Of a stretch of DNA of 64,000 bases, positions 13,000 through 24,150 are shown piece by piece. This DNA is from Ascidia mentula (Eukaryota; Chordata; Ascidiacea; Phlebobranchia; Ascidiidae): positions 5,332,001 to 5,396,000 of the forward strand of contig OX387198.1 of assembly GCA_947561715.1 (NCBI GenBank), written 5' to 3'. The position numbers were made by a program, and so were the translations under genes. Each line of letters starts with the position of its first letter. Within the stretch, counting starts at the first letter, position 1. Under the pieces are notes generated by a model. It had not been told where the DNA came from, made no database searches, and worked only from the letters and a program-made list of their open reading frames with translations.

Positions 13000-13469
13000 G
13001 TGTAGCGCAAAAGAATTTGCCCACTTGTTCCGTTTCATTTTCAAGTTGCACGCTTTGTTATATCACGTATTCTTTTACGCCACGTTCTTTTTCACCTTTT
13101 GTTATTTCACCTTCCACCTGTTCATTTAAATGTTTTGTGTTGATTTATATTTTTATTTACGAAGTGTCTCGAACGCACCAGTCACCACACGTTGATTTTA
13201 TATCGCAGCGCTAGCTCCCTTTCTCTCACGTGACACGGTTGGGCCAATGACGGGGGAGACCAAAGATAAACCGGGCTAACACGAGACTCTAAGAAAAGAT
13301 CGCGAGACAGACCGTTTTTGGCAGATTGTGATTCGTCTGTGGCATTTTTAGAGTTTTTATGAACAAGATTGAATTGAATTGTTTAACCGTTGTGCTGGAA
13401 CAGGCTTGTAGTTGGCCGTTAATGCAGCGTCCTGAGGACCTTGGAAAGCGTTAATTAAGAAGTGTAACA
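13000..13469 (+). repeat. 3' LTR of the gypsy element
   Basis: The LTR begins with TGTGTAG right after a run of G and A, and ends GTGTAACA. It is about 470 bp, a usual size for this superfamily. The host sequence that resumes after it is the same as at about 5130 and 26375. Only one LTR is present, so insertion age cannot be read from LTR divergence. Confidence 0.7.
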
Positions 13470-14270
13470 GGTTTATGATAGTCTATGGGGCATGATGCAT
13501 TCAATGATTGCAACAGCCTTATCAGCACAGTATATTCTTTAAAGTGTGGAAACTATACATACTGGACCTTATGGTTTGTTTGTTGCGGCACAATTGAAAC
13601 AGAAAGGCAACATAAGCGATTTTGAACTCCAAAATTAAGTCGAGTTTTACAAAAATATATTTACCAATCACCAAATTAAACACTTCCTGCTTATGTCATT
13701 GATTTGAAAGACGACATTCTTCTTTTAACGTCAGATCAGTCGCTGACCCTTTTTAAAAAAAATCTGCTTGTGCTGATATTAATGTCCATGTTCAAACAAC
13801 AAGATATACATACAAATTGACAGATGGTTTCGGTGACGCAATTTCTTGACAACGGCAAAATATATGCATTTTGACCCCAAGTGAAAACGTATTACTAGCA
13901 AATGTCGTGTCGTTTTGAGGATTTAAAGATCTGAAATTTCTCACTGAATGTTCTGGCAAGTAAAATACCCTGCTCTATCCCCCTATACGCACTTCCGTTG
14001 GTTGGTTAGCACGACAGGTTTGTATAGCAATAAACATAATGACGTGATTCAGTGAACTTTGCCCTCTGATTTCTGCTGCTTTGTTGCAACAGTGTCGGAA
14101 CTATACACGTACTTGTCGTTGTGGTGCTTGATCTATTTGAAAACAAACTTTTTACAAACGAGTATTAAAACAATCAAGCGTCAAATTAAACATTATCCAC
14201 TTATGTCTTTTGTTAGTAAAGCAAGAGTGCTTTCACAACAAGTTAATATAAAGCTGTTTTGTTGCATCAA
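13470..14270. other. Intergenic, duplicated, no gene seen
   Basis: Homologous to 26380-27190 (same order, small indels). It ties the region downstream of the gypsy element to the third unit and shows the native order of the locus before the insertion. Confidence 0.6.
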
Positions 14271-15210
14271 AGTAGCATTACGACTGTCCAGTATAGATTG
14301 TCAACCATTTATCTCTTCAACTCATCAGAAATGTATGAGTTGGTGGCTTTTTCATTAAAATTGTTTTGCATTGAGTTTTTGAACCAGTTTTTAATCTTCG
14401 ACATTTAAAGCCGATATTTTTTGTGTTATGCACTTCCCTAAACAAATTGATACTGCCAAAATGTCCTTTATTAAAAAACATGACCAATGCAACATACTAG
14501 CAATACACCAAGGGATATTGCTGAAGTGCCCGGATGTTTGTTACGGCATCATCATTCCCTTGAAGAAATGAAATTATTGTGTTGGTTGTATCCAATATCA
14601 TGTTACGAAGTCATAAAATTAATAGGTAACATTAAAAATACCGCTATACCTTTGTTAGTAGTTGGTTGTGTTGTATTAATGGCAGATGTAACAGAAAAAG
14701 CAAAGTTTCCGAAGCATCTATGTTCTTCATATTCCACTTTCAAATCCATGCTCCTTGAATTAGTTTTCATGACCGGTGGCCAGTCATTACTTACAGTTGG
14801 GGTTGGATTGTTTCTACAACCGGTGCGAAATGGAATGCTGGGCTTGCAAGATTTTTCATTGCCCGAGTTTACGTACGATCTACACCGACACCAGGGTTTG
14901 TTGTAATATCTTTCATTGGACAAATTGTGATCCTCGAATGAATCGCCTTCAGAAAATCATAACTTTGACACTGCTTGTTAAATAAACCACAAACATCTAC
15001 CATTCGGCAGTGTTCCAGTTCCATGGCCTCCCGTCGTGCTGTAGTAATTTTCAAACCTTACAATTATTACGTCAGTTGGTCTAGTTTCCCTGCCAAATAT
15101 CCATGTGCATTTTTCATATTCATAGGTGGGAGAATAATGAGCTATTCCACCCCCTGATGCTGCTGGCAAGCCTCTGGAATCCTTCATAGTCAACTGCCAA
15201 AGTCAACAGT
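14271..15210 (-). pseudogene. Degenerate type 3-like receptor
   Basis: B (14650-14946) is open: NKPWCRCRSYVNSGNEKSCK, then CRNN, then WPPVM. A (15001 to about 15208) carries EYEKCTWIFGRETRPTDVII, but relative to the copy at 27928-28119 it has one extra G in a run near its 5' end, so the splice phase used by the family leads to a stop. The membrane exon (about 14480-14600) and tail (about 14280-14330, only a fragment of the MVDN-Y motif after an in-frame TAA) are decayed. No good signal-peptide exon was found. Paralogue of the pseudogene at 27190-28210. Confidence 0.66.
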
Positions 15211-15543
15211 AAAATTGAAGTTTGCTTTTCGCTTAACCTTGCATCGCAATAGTTTTTATCAACCACGAAGCGTAAGTCGATTGTTTTTTGTGTCACACAA
15301 TAACGAAGAATAAACTCCAATGAAAATAAAGTTATTAATTGTTTTTGATAAGAAGCCATACAAAGTGTATCGCACACTCTTTGCATCGCACTTACCCATT
15401 AAAGTTTCGCTCACTTAAATAGCAAAATATGCTTAACTACAGTATACTGTAGGGTACCCTGCAGTTCGATGTTGACCGAAAGGTACCACGAAGTGGAGAC
15501 TAGTGTGCATGCTAGTGTAAAAGCTAGCACAGTGCCACTTAAC

Positions 15544-15603
15544 AGCTGCACTGATGAGACCTTACAGGTCGAAACAGTGCGTGCACCTACCCTGTCTGCA
15601 GCT
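15544..15603 (+). ncRNA. Type I hammerhead ribozyme
   Basis: Stem I AGCTGCA (15544-15550) pairs with TGCAGCT (15597-15603). The conserved CTGATGA is at 15551-15557. Stem II is GACCT / AGGTC with a 3-base loop. GAAA is at 15571-15574. Stem III is CAG / CTG with a 14-base loop. The cleavage triplet GTC ends at 15596. All core bases of the family are present. The loop of stem III is longer than in the copies at 53-57 kb. Likely a remnant of a ribozyme-bearing retroelement. It recurs at 28541-28600. Confidence 0.85.
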
Positions 15604-15609
15604 TTGCAA

Positions 15610-16241
15610 TAATATGGCTTTTTTTGCATATATGCTTAACTACGTTTGTCCATTACACCTTCACATGTTTGCAGTTTACAACATGCGTGTAGTACACACT
15701 TGATTTGCACGGTAGCACCAAAAGTTTAAAATTTCGCATCGCTTGATGAGAATTTTCCAAACTGTCTGCCGAAAGTTTAAGAATTGTATACATTAAAAAA
15801 AACTTTGATTTCGTTTGTGCAAAATTAATATTGGTGTTGATTGTGATGATATAATATCGCACTGGTGCTGATCGTCTGCCACTCATTCGTGCGTATTTTT
15901 GGATATCTGACAATAAAAGACAGATACGGTGGCATTAATAAACATAACTGTACATACTTCAATCAATAGACCACCTGACTTTTTTGTGTAGCGCGTTGTC
16001 ACTTGCCTCCTACACTGGTTGTGTGACGAGTGAAACTGTTGTGCGCGCGCAAACGTGACATGGCGTGTGCGGATGTCACAGCAGCTATGTAGCAAGCTCA
16101 AAGGCGTGTTTGAGCCACAAGCAGGTATTTACACAAAATGTTTCCTCCTCACTCTCCAATAACACTCAGTTTGGCAAAAGTATTGGCAAAAGTTTGCATA
16201 TATTTACATGGTACGCACGTAAATGATGGAAGATACTTTTA
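15610..16241. other. Intergenic, no gene seen
   Basis: AT-rich. No family exon, domain or structured RNA recognised on either strand. Confidence 0.5.
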
Positions 16242-16471
16242 CACCGGGTCACAAAGTTTTTTCTAAACTTGATCCACGTATAAGCCCATGTAACAAAGAA
16301 ATCTGTGCAAATATTAACGATACAATTCCGTGTAATATTTCAACTCAAATTTATAAACAAAAATAACAGGTGGTGGCCCTGTTCACGCCTAATCATAAAA
16401 ATTCACAAAGATTTGTGTTCTACACATACTTATATGTGGATTAAGTTAGAAAAAAGCTTTGTGACCCGGTG
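16242..16471. mobile_element. Tc1/mariner-like MITE with ~45-bp terminal inverted repeats
   Basis: The left end CACCGGGTCACAAAG continues through a T-run to ...ATCCACGTATAAG. The right end is its reverse complement with a few differences. Both ends are flanked by TA, the target preference of the Tc1/mariner superfamily. The element is 230 bp with no open frame, so it is non-autonomous. It lies upstream (3' side) of the type 3 receptor tail exon. Confidence 0.75.
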
Positions 16472-16896
16472 TAGTAGCATTTTCCGTAAATGATAGTAGC
16501 TGATATGCTTCTACAAACCTACTTGACAACAAATTTTGTCACGCGTACGTTTAGTGCCAATGACCAGAGAGTATAATGCTACTATCTGGACAAAAGCTTT
16601 TATAACAAAGAACAGTTACGTGATAGATGGCAAATATACAAGACATTATCCCAAAGTCGTTTACGTTGCGATTCCTGGAACTTGTAGGCCTATATGTTGT
16701 CCCAACCAACTGTTGTTTGTAAGAGCAGTACAAATAGGAAGTGTAGGCCATGCTCAACAACGCAAAACTTTAAAAACAGCAATACAGAATCTTTGTTAAT
16801 TAGTTTTTGAATAATGTTGACGTGGAAGATTCAATGAATGTTGTTTGTTTGTATTTATATCCAAAACACTGCCGTCTTCTACAGCGAGTAATTCGC

Positions 16897-18069
16897 TTAT
16901 GATGTATGATATATCTCGTTGTAAACAGTCTGTTTGGTTTCATTTCCAGAGCCGTAGATTTCATTGTTAACCATTCCTCTTCCGGACCCACCGACGATGT
17001 GTGAGTTGGTATTGCCATTTTCCTCCGCTGAGTTGATGTAACTGTTTTTATTCCTTAAACTTTAAGTAATGATAAATGATGCTGTGTATTTCCTTTAAAC
17101 GATGTGATTCTACCAACTGGTTCAAAGATCTCACCTTAATTTAAAAGCAAGAATTCCGATTCCGATAAGTGCAATTATTAGCAATACACCAAGTGATAAT
17201 GCTGCGGTAAACGAATCGCTGAAGCTTTGCCACATATTTTTATAATCTGGATCTTGGTTCAATAATGTTGTTGTATTGGTTGTAGCCAATGTCACGTTGT
17301 TGACGATGGATGTTTGTCTGTTTTGATACTGAAATTCTGTAAAAAATGTAGTTACATTATTAATTTTGGAAGTGGTCAATCTTGAAAATTATCGCAATAC
17401 CTTTTGCTGTAGTAACGATTGGCTGTGTTGTTTTTATAGCAGTTGTTATAGAAAAAACGTGGTTTTCGGGGCATTGGGATATTTGGTATTTTAGCCTGAT
17501 ACGAAAGTTCCCAGCAATGGTTTTCATCACCGGTGGCCATTGATTACTTATAGTTGTGTTTGGATTATTCCTGCAAGAGGTGGGAAGTGGAATATCGGGT
17601 TTGCAGGTTTTTTCACTCCCTGAGTTACTTTTTACGTACAATCCACACCAAGGTTGGGTGGAAGAGCTGTATCTGTACAAATTCTGATCCCCGGGTGCAC
17701 CACCTTGTGGAAAAAATTTATGTTGGCACTACCCTTAAAAAACTACAGACAATTACCGTTTGGCAAAGTTACTTTTGATTCACCACCATCCCATCTGTAG
17801 TACCGCAAAAAGGTAATCTTAACAATTGCGTTAGATTCGATATTTTCCTGGCCAAGTATCCATGTACATTTTTCTTGTTCATACGCGTAGTAATCTTTTG
17901 AACCTCCGTTGTTGACGACATCACCCGGACATCCATCACAAACTTCCAGAATAAAAAGTAAACCTAAAAAACGAGATTTTTTAATTGAACAGCGTACATG
18001 CTGGTACAAGCAACAATACTGCTCACCACAGAAAATTGTAAAGGTGTGCTTAGCTTTATTTTGCATCAT
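16897..18069 (-). CDS. Type 3 array receptor, complete, about 305 aa
   Basis: Exons: S 18027-18069 (MMQNKAKHTFTIFC), A 17757-17963 (LLFILEVCDGCPGD, CTWILGQENIESNAIVKI), B 17401-17703 (WCGLYVKSNSGSEKTCK, CRNN, WPPVM), T 17135-17336, C 16897-17059. Phases 1-1-1-2; all donors GT. The stalk has several N-x-T sites. The membrane segment is ALSLGVLLIIALIGIGILAF. The tail ends MVNNEIYGSGNETKQTVYNE then IYHTS, so its second half also contains a Y-x-x-I pattern. It is the only complete type 3 copy: the others (5.4, 14.3, 27.2 and 28.7 kb) carry lesions. Confidence 0.78.
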
Positions 18070-19358
18070 AACAGTTTTATTTAATCAAAAGAGAAGCACC
18101 AAGGGCATATTCCCTGTCTATTTTTGACGCATAATACTAAACAGAAAATCTAATGAAAATAAAACACATTTCTACTTGAATGGCCTGCAGTCCATGTGTG
18201 TGGTGAACTGCAAGTCAGGTTGTTTTACGCAGTCTTACAATCAATTTAGGACTGCGCATTCATGCAGTGTCGGCATAGGTAATGTATAACTTTCACAAAT
18301 TTAGCATGTTACTCCAACCACCAAATAACTTCACTATTAGTCCTTACAGTACCGGGGCGTTTGTTTTGAAATATTTGCTGACAGCACAGCAGTTACAATT
18401 GCATAGCCCCTAAGCTTCGCTATACATATATACAACATATCCCACCGGAGTATCGTGAGGGTTATTACCACACGACAAGAATTGAGAAGAAAAAGAGAAA
18501 ACTCGCCTCAAAGCACGAGAAAGCTGTTCGTTTCTGTACTGCAAATACACTTCCTAACTGACGCAAATATGTTAAAACATTACATCAAGTGCACTATCTT
18601 TGTCAGTTTACTTAACAGTTATATGTGTTCGATCACACATAAATACAAGCACCATAACGAACTACAAAGAGATGAGCCTGAGTAAGCTGTTTATAGACCT
18701 ATCTAAACATTTCTAACACTGGTATGTTCGTCATCAGTGGGCCAGTGACGCAAAGGTTCTTTGAATGATTCACCACGCTGAAGTCCAACACTTCCTTCTG
18801 TAGAAGGTACTTCCGTCACCTCTCACTACACACAGTGAGGCGTTTATTTACTATGCTTGTGTATACACACTTTGCAGATGGATAGAGTTATAGAACAAAT
18901 ATTTACTGGGGCAAAAGATTAAGTGCAAAATTCCCCCATACAAAAGCGTTTTATCAAAAAACTGAGACTGTTTCAAACATATTACAAAACGCTTTTGTTA
19001 AGCAAACAAATTGTGTGAATTATGCATTTGAAGACGGTGCGTCGTTTGGTTTGGAAAACAATGTACTAACAAAGACAACACTGAAGATAGACCTGTAGTT
19101 TATTTATCTTCTGTTGAATGGTCGCCTACCTGTTATGCCGACACCAACGCGTGTACGCATTTCACACGATATTAGAGCTATAGTTTATGATGCGCCACTA
19201 AACATACAAGCGTGTTGCATTAAATCATGTAAGTCTTGTAATTCTTGTAATTGGCACCAAAGGAGGAAAATGTCATTGTATATGCACTAATTGTATGTCG
19301 TTGTACAAATTTTGAGGTATTTCATTTGCGAAAGATCCACAAATAATACCACACGATA
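18070..19358. repeat. Intergenic block, second copy at about 33080-34560
   Basis: No gene. From about 18200 to 19340 this matches 33110-34560, including the stretch around the sequence AAAGCGTTTTATC. At the second site part of it is tandemly doubled. It marks the boundary of the large duplicated unit. Confidence 0.6.
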
Positions 19359-19521
19359 CCACAGAGAACCAATCAATCCTTTGGCGTTTTGTGGACATGT
19401 TGCTCCCGTTGTGCTCCATAAAATAACTGCAATAACAGTTGTATTGTTAATAAAATTTCAATGTTTTGCTTTAACATTGAGCTTCTCTACCGAAGGTAAT
19501 AAGTTGTTGTTGTGACATCAT
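19359..19521 (-). pseudogene. Relic of a type 1 receptor: S exon and 5' part of A
   Basis: S at 19491-19521 is intact (MMSQQQLITF, donor gtagag). The A acceptor at 19426 and the start of A (VILWSTTGATCPQN) are intact. The similarity then stops at about 19359 after roughly 20 codons. The rest of A, and B, T and C, are missing. A truncated duplication end, placed next to the full type 1 gene at 20596-21878. Confidence 0.7.
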
Positions 19522-20595
19522 TGGTCAAATAATTCGTAAAAACAGCATCTAAGAATGTACAAAAATCTACCAACAAAATAAACTATGATTTCTACAATGC
19601 AACAGGTTTCCATCCAAAAAATGTTTGTCCTGCGATGCAGTTATGTTGCTTTCAATACGATTGATAAACTGACATATGCGAAGTGCAATATACCTATTTT
19701 TATACTTTTACACTCTTCAGCACAACTGTTTTTCGAACACACAAAAGCTTTAGGTTTACAGCAATACATCGGCGCAGTTTTGTTTATCCATTGTCATCCA
19801 CCCATACTGTATTGTTTGGTCCCAATGTATTTACTACGTCCACTAACTCAAGCAAAGTTTAACCATTCTGTCTGCAACAATTTCCGTCCCTATAGCTGCT
19901 TTTTGACCTATCGTGAGTACAGGACATCTTAGGTTGACATATACTGGGCATCCTTCACAAACTCCCAGATAAAAAGTAAACCTGGGAAATATTTTGCTTT
20001 ATCGTGCATCGCACTCGTATTTATCAAACACAGCACTTTAAAAGAAGTCTCATAAATTTTGTCACACTACAGAAATGACCTGATGAATATGAAACCTTTC
20101 ATTTGCCTTTCATTCATAAAGCTATCACCCATAATATGTTCTAAGAGCACAATAAACAATACCCTTAGTCAAATCTATGGTATAAAATAAATTAACAATG
20201 AAAGACGCCAACGTAGCACATGACTAACGCTTGCTATAGCTTCAACGAAATGTAATCGGTGAAAACTTTTGTACAGTGTCGCTGCCCACAAGGAAGCCAT
20301 ACAGCGGGTAGTTTCGAACGCGTTGGCTCTTTAGAAAGTTATTGAAATGTCAATCAAGTAAAGTAAGACGTTAACTTCAAGAAAGCTGGTCGACATACAG
20401 TAATGTGATTCCACAAATGAATTCTCCCATCATGTTGAGCCTGGCCCAGATAAATTAAAAATAATAAAAATCGCAGCAATAACAACATAATTTATTGGGA
20501 ATGAGCAATGATGCTTTATCATATCATATCGAGGGTCGAGCAACCCTTGTTGGGCATGGAATTGTGTTTAAACATAAAGAGACAACAACGACATT
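19522..20595. other. Intergenic, duplicated, no gene seen
   Basis: The first part resembles the flank upstream of the type 1 genes (as at 480 and 31792). The last part matches the sequence before 6187 and 30494. No gene supported. Confidence 0.5.
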
Positions 20596-21878
20596 TCAGC
20601 TCATATGGTAAAGCTCATTGTAGACAGTTTGTTTGGTTTGACCCGAGTCATAGATTTGGTTTTCAACCATTTCTCTTTCCTGATCAGCCAAGGCATAAGG
20701 ATTTTCGTGGTTAGCGTTGGTTCCCGTTGTTCGGTCGTGGGTTTCAGGCAGCTGTTCATTGCCTGGCAGATTTTTCTTTTTTGATCTACAAAACATTTGT
20801 TTACCGTTGGTCCTCGCATGATTGGTAAAATTGCAACGTTTATTTCGATATTTCGTCGTTTGAATTGGATTGTTGATTTAAACTTTGCAAACCTCTAACC
20901 TCGTTCTTATCAGCAACACAGCAATAATAATGATTGCCACAACCAACAATGAGCCGAGAGTTATTGCTGCAATCATTGCTGCTTTTCCATCATTAATCTG
21001 AATGGCATCATTATGGGGGTTTGTATTTGCAGCGGTTGATGTGCCTGAATCGACTGTTCCGTTTGCAGGTAGAAGTTTGGATGATGAATTTGTAGAAAAG
21101 TTAGTCATGGTACTTTGGTGCCCTCTTGTGGTTGTTTGTTCTGGATTAAAATGTTTTGACATAAATTGTACCATTTATTCTTGATTGATTATTGATCAAC
21201 CATATGACTTGCCTGTTGATACCGCTTCGGTCTTCGTTGTTATCGGTTGGACAGGGTTGTCTTTGCAGCACGAAAAAACTGCGTATGATAGAGCCGTGTA
21301 TGTGTTTCTCATTTGAGAAGTCATGATTGGTGGCCAAGTCTTGCTTTGTACAGTAACGACTTTCTTGTTGCGACAAGCATCCAACATCGAAATTCCTGTT
21401 GCACAAGTTGTTTCGTTTCCCATGTTCCGTTTAACGTACAAACCACACCAGGGGTTTGGTTTTGTGCTTGAATACTTTATGTCTTGGTATTTAATTTCTT
21501 TGTCTAAAAATGTGTGTTTGGTGTTGATGTTGGGAATAAAAACATGTAAATTAACTTCGATTTACCGTCTGGCAATTTAACGTTTGTTGAGCCTCCTAGG
21601 CCGTTATTAAATTTGTAATGTAGGTTAAACGTAATTGCCACTATTGCTTCATTTTTAATGTCTTTTGCACCAAGCATCCACACGCAAATTTCCGAACGTT
21701 CTTTTGGTGCTTGGTACCACAGAGAACCAAACAATGCTGTGGTGTTTTGTGGACATCTTGCTCCCGTTGTACTCCATAAAATAACTGCAATAACAATTGT
21801 ATTGTTACAAAACTGTAGTATTTTGCTTTGACATTGAACTTTTTTACCGAAAGTAATAAGTTGTTGTTGTGACATCAT
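20596..21878 (-). CDS. Type 1 array receptor, complete, about 323 aa
   Basis: Exons: S 21848-21878 (MMSQQQLITF), A 21566-21784 (VILWSTTGARCPQN, CVWMLGAKDIKNEAIVAI), B 21213-21503 (WCGLYVKRNMGNETTC, CRNKK, WPPIM), T 20900-21140, C 20596-20785. Phases 1-1-1-2, GC donor after B. The stalk holds NSS and NGT sites. The tail reads EREMVENQIYDSG and then TKQTVYNELYHMS, so the second tyrosine region contains Y-N-E-L (a Y-x-x-L pattern) as well as N-E-L-Y. Close paralogue of the genes at 6187 and 30494. Confidence 0.78.
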
Positions 21879-24150
21879 TACTCAAATAATTCGTCTTTCC
21901 CCAATCCTAGCAGGAAAAATCATCCAAAAATTTATAAAAATCTATCAACAAAATAAACCATGATTTCTATAATGCAACAGGTTTCATCCAAAAATGTTGG
22001 TCCTACGATGTAGTAATATTGTTTGCCATCTAATTTATAAACTGACAAATACGAAGTGCAATATACTTATTTTTACACCTCTGGCGGTGCAGAATTGTTT
22101 ATCCATTCTCACGCACCCAAAATTGGTTTGGCCCCAATGTCTTTACTACTTCCGCTAACTCCAGCAAAGTTCAACCCTTCTTTCTACAACGATTTCCGAG
22201 ACTATGGCTGTTTTTTGACCTATCGTGAGTTCAGGGCACCCAACGTCACCTTCGTGGTATGACTAATCTGTGTCTGTTGCCATATCATTGCCTTGAACAA
22301 ATACATTTATATAGCGATATCGACTCAATGCCAACAATAGCTTTATAGAGTCTTATATGGACGATTGGAATCAAAACTGAGCATAATATTCAGCAACTAC
22401 TTAATTTGGTTAAATTTTGTTCCTGTTAGGTGCTTTGACACAATACAAGTTTAACATTCTACCAACATTGCGCAGGTAGAGATTTTACCTGTACCAATGA
22501 TCTGAAAACATTCTAAATACGAGGCTTTTACAACACTATAATATATCAGTTAACTAGAAACACCTAACGACCACCTTCCTCAACCGTTTTGTGGTATTAT
22601 GAAACGAAGCACAAGCATGCGATGCCCTAATGTAGGCACAGAAAATGTAGTACTTAGTGACTGTGGACAAATTTATACCTGGCGAGAATAACGGTTAACA
22701 TTTAAAGTTGTTTTTCTTCAACACAAAACAATGCCGTTTAAAGCGAAAAGATATGCTTAATGCCCCATAGTTAGCATAAACAAAATACATACTTTCTACA
22801 TCATGTGTTCTTAAAAATGGCCCCACCTCATTCAGATGCATGCAAACAAACTTGATTAAATTTCTCCGCAGAGAAAATAACTGTACTGTTCCTAGACTTA
22901 TCCCAACGTTTCGGACATTTTAATGCAAATCTTCAGTTGATTACGCTCATACTATATCAATGATTCAATTTGCAGAATGGCAGCCGTTGGTAAAAAAAAC
23001 TCAAACTCTTCCACCAACCCTCTCTTACTGAACCCGTGAAGACCATTAGTCTTGTCACTTTGTGTTGCTTGCGCTTATACTCACAGCATATGCTAATAAC
23101 GTGGTACTAAACTGGTCATAGAATATTTGCATATGTAAATAGCAGTAAAATTTTCGGTAATAAAACACCACCCCTATATACAATGCTTTTTGTCACCAAC
23201 CACTCACAATGGATTATTTCGATTTGCTGAAGGTCTCATCCAAACGAAAATAAATGTAGAATCTATAAATAACAAATGACATTTTGTTTGCTCTGGACAA
23301 TAAAAAAACGAAAAATCATAGCTGTCCAACTGACCCAAAAAAACTATAGGCATGTCGTGTTGTTTGTGTTGCTATTGATTGGAACCTGTCTTGTCTACTT
23401 CCACGCGCGCACGCATTTCACACGAGAGGTAGATCACGCGCCACTAGATAGAGAAATCGTATATGGTACCAAATAATAACTCTATTTCATCTTTCCCTGG
23501 TGAATGGTACTCTCTATCAGCTAAATGTAATGTTTGAATTCGACCGAATGCAAAAGACTTTATAATCGTCCATACTCTCTAAGTTTTTACCTATTAGTTA
23601 TCAATGAAAGCCCGAATCTATATTTCGGAATAGTTCATTGCAACGAAATGCGAAAAAGCCCCCCAGCAGTATTATTTGACCGTGTTCTCCGTATTGTGCG
23701 TCTAAATCCACATTTTCTATCACATATATCACAAGATGCATTTTATTGTAAGGCAATCACAGTTCATGACTGAGGCTAAACACACATGACACAGATTTTC
23801 GAAGCATCCATGTTTTTTCAATCCATGTAAATCAAACATGCGTAATAAATACACGAAAGGCAAGCACGACAATGGTTTCGCAAGGACAAAAAACTCACCG
23901 CCAAGTTTGTTTTGTTAATAAGACGTTCGTTTCCGTCTGCAACTAATAACATTTCGTCACCTATAAGTAATATTTTAACACTTTAAAGAAATAAAAATAC
24001 ATGAATCGTAATTACATCCCTGAGTGTAGACAGTCACGTGTTTAAATATAGATGTCTTATCAGCAGAGAATCATAAATAACAAGTTGACAATAAAAAAGC
24101 GCTTGGTTCCTGGCATATGGAAAGCACATCCTTAAGCAAAGCACGACATT
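21879..24150. repeat. Duplicated intergenic block between type 1 and type 2 receptors (copy 3)
   Basis: Aligns with 480-2641 and 7466-9732. No gene. The frame that is open at 1382 and 8388 is interrupted here by small deletions, which argues that it is not a conserved coding region. Confidence 0.7.

Larger units (their letters stand above)
10986..13469 (+). mobile_element. Ty3/gypsy LTR retrotransposon, 5'-truncated and internally deleted, with 3' LTR
   Basis: Order: a Gag-type zinc knuckle CYNCGVRGHMARDC (about 11257-11298), then in the same open frame an integrase with the H2C2 zinc-binding region and D, D, E catalytic positions, then a C-terminal integrase region in another frame, a purine tract (about 12988-12998) and an LTR (about 13000-13469, TG...CA). 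Protease, reverse transcriptase and RNase H are absent. No 5' LTR was found. The left edge replaces the 5' end of a receptor gene. The right flank (gtttatgatag...) matches the native locus at 26380. GC content is clearly higher than in the surrounding DNA. Dead copy. Confidence 0.85.

Noticed and set aside
12674..13051. Minus-strand open frames over the gypsy 3' end
   Set aside because: Shadow frames of the integrase tail, purine tract and LTR.
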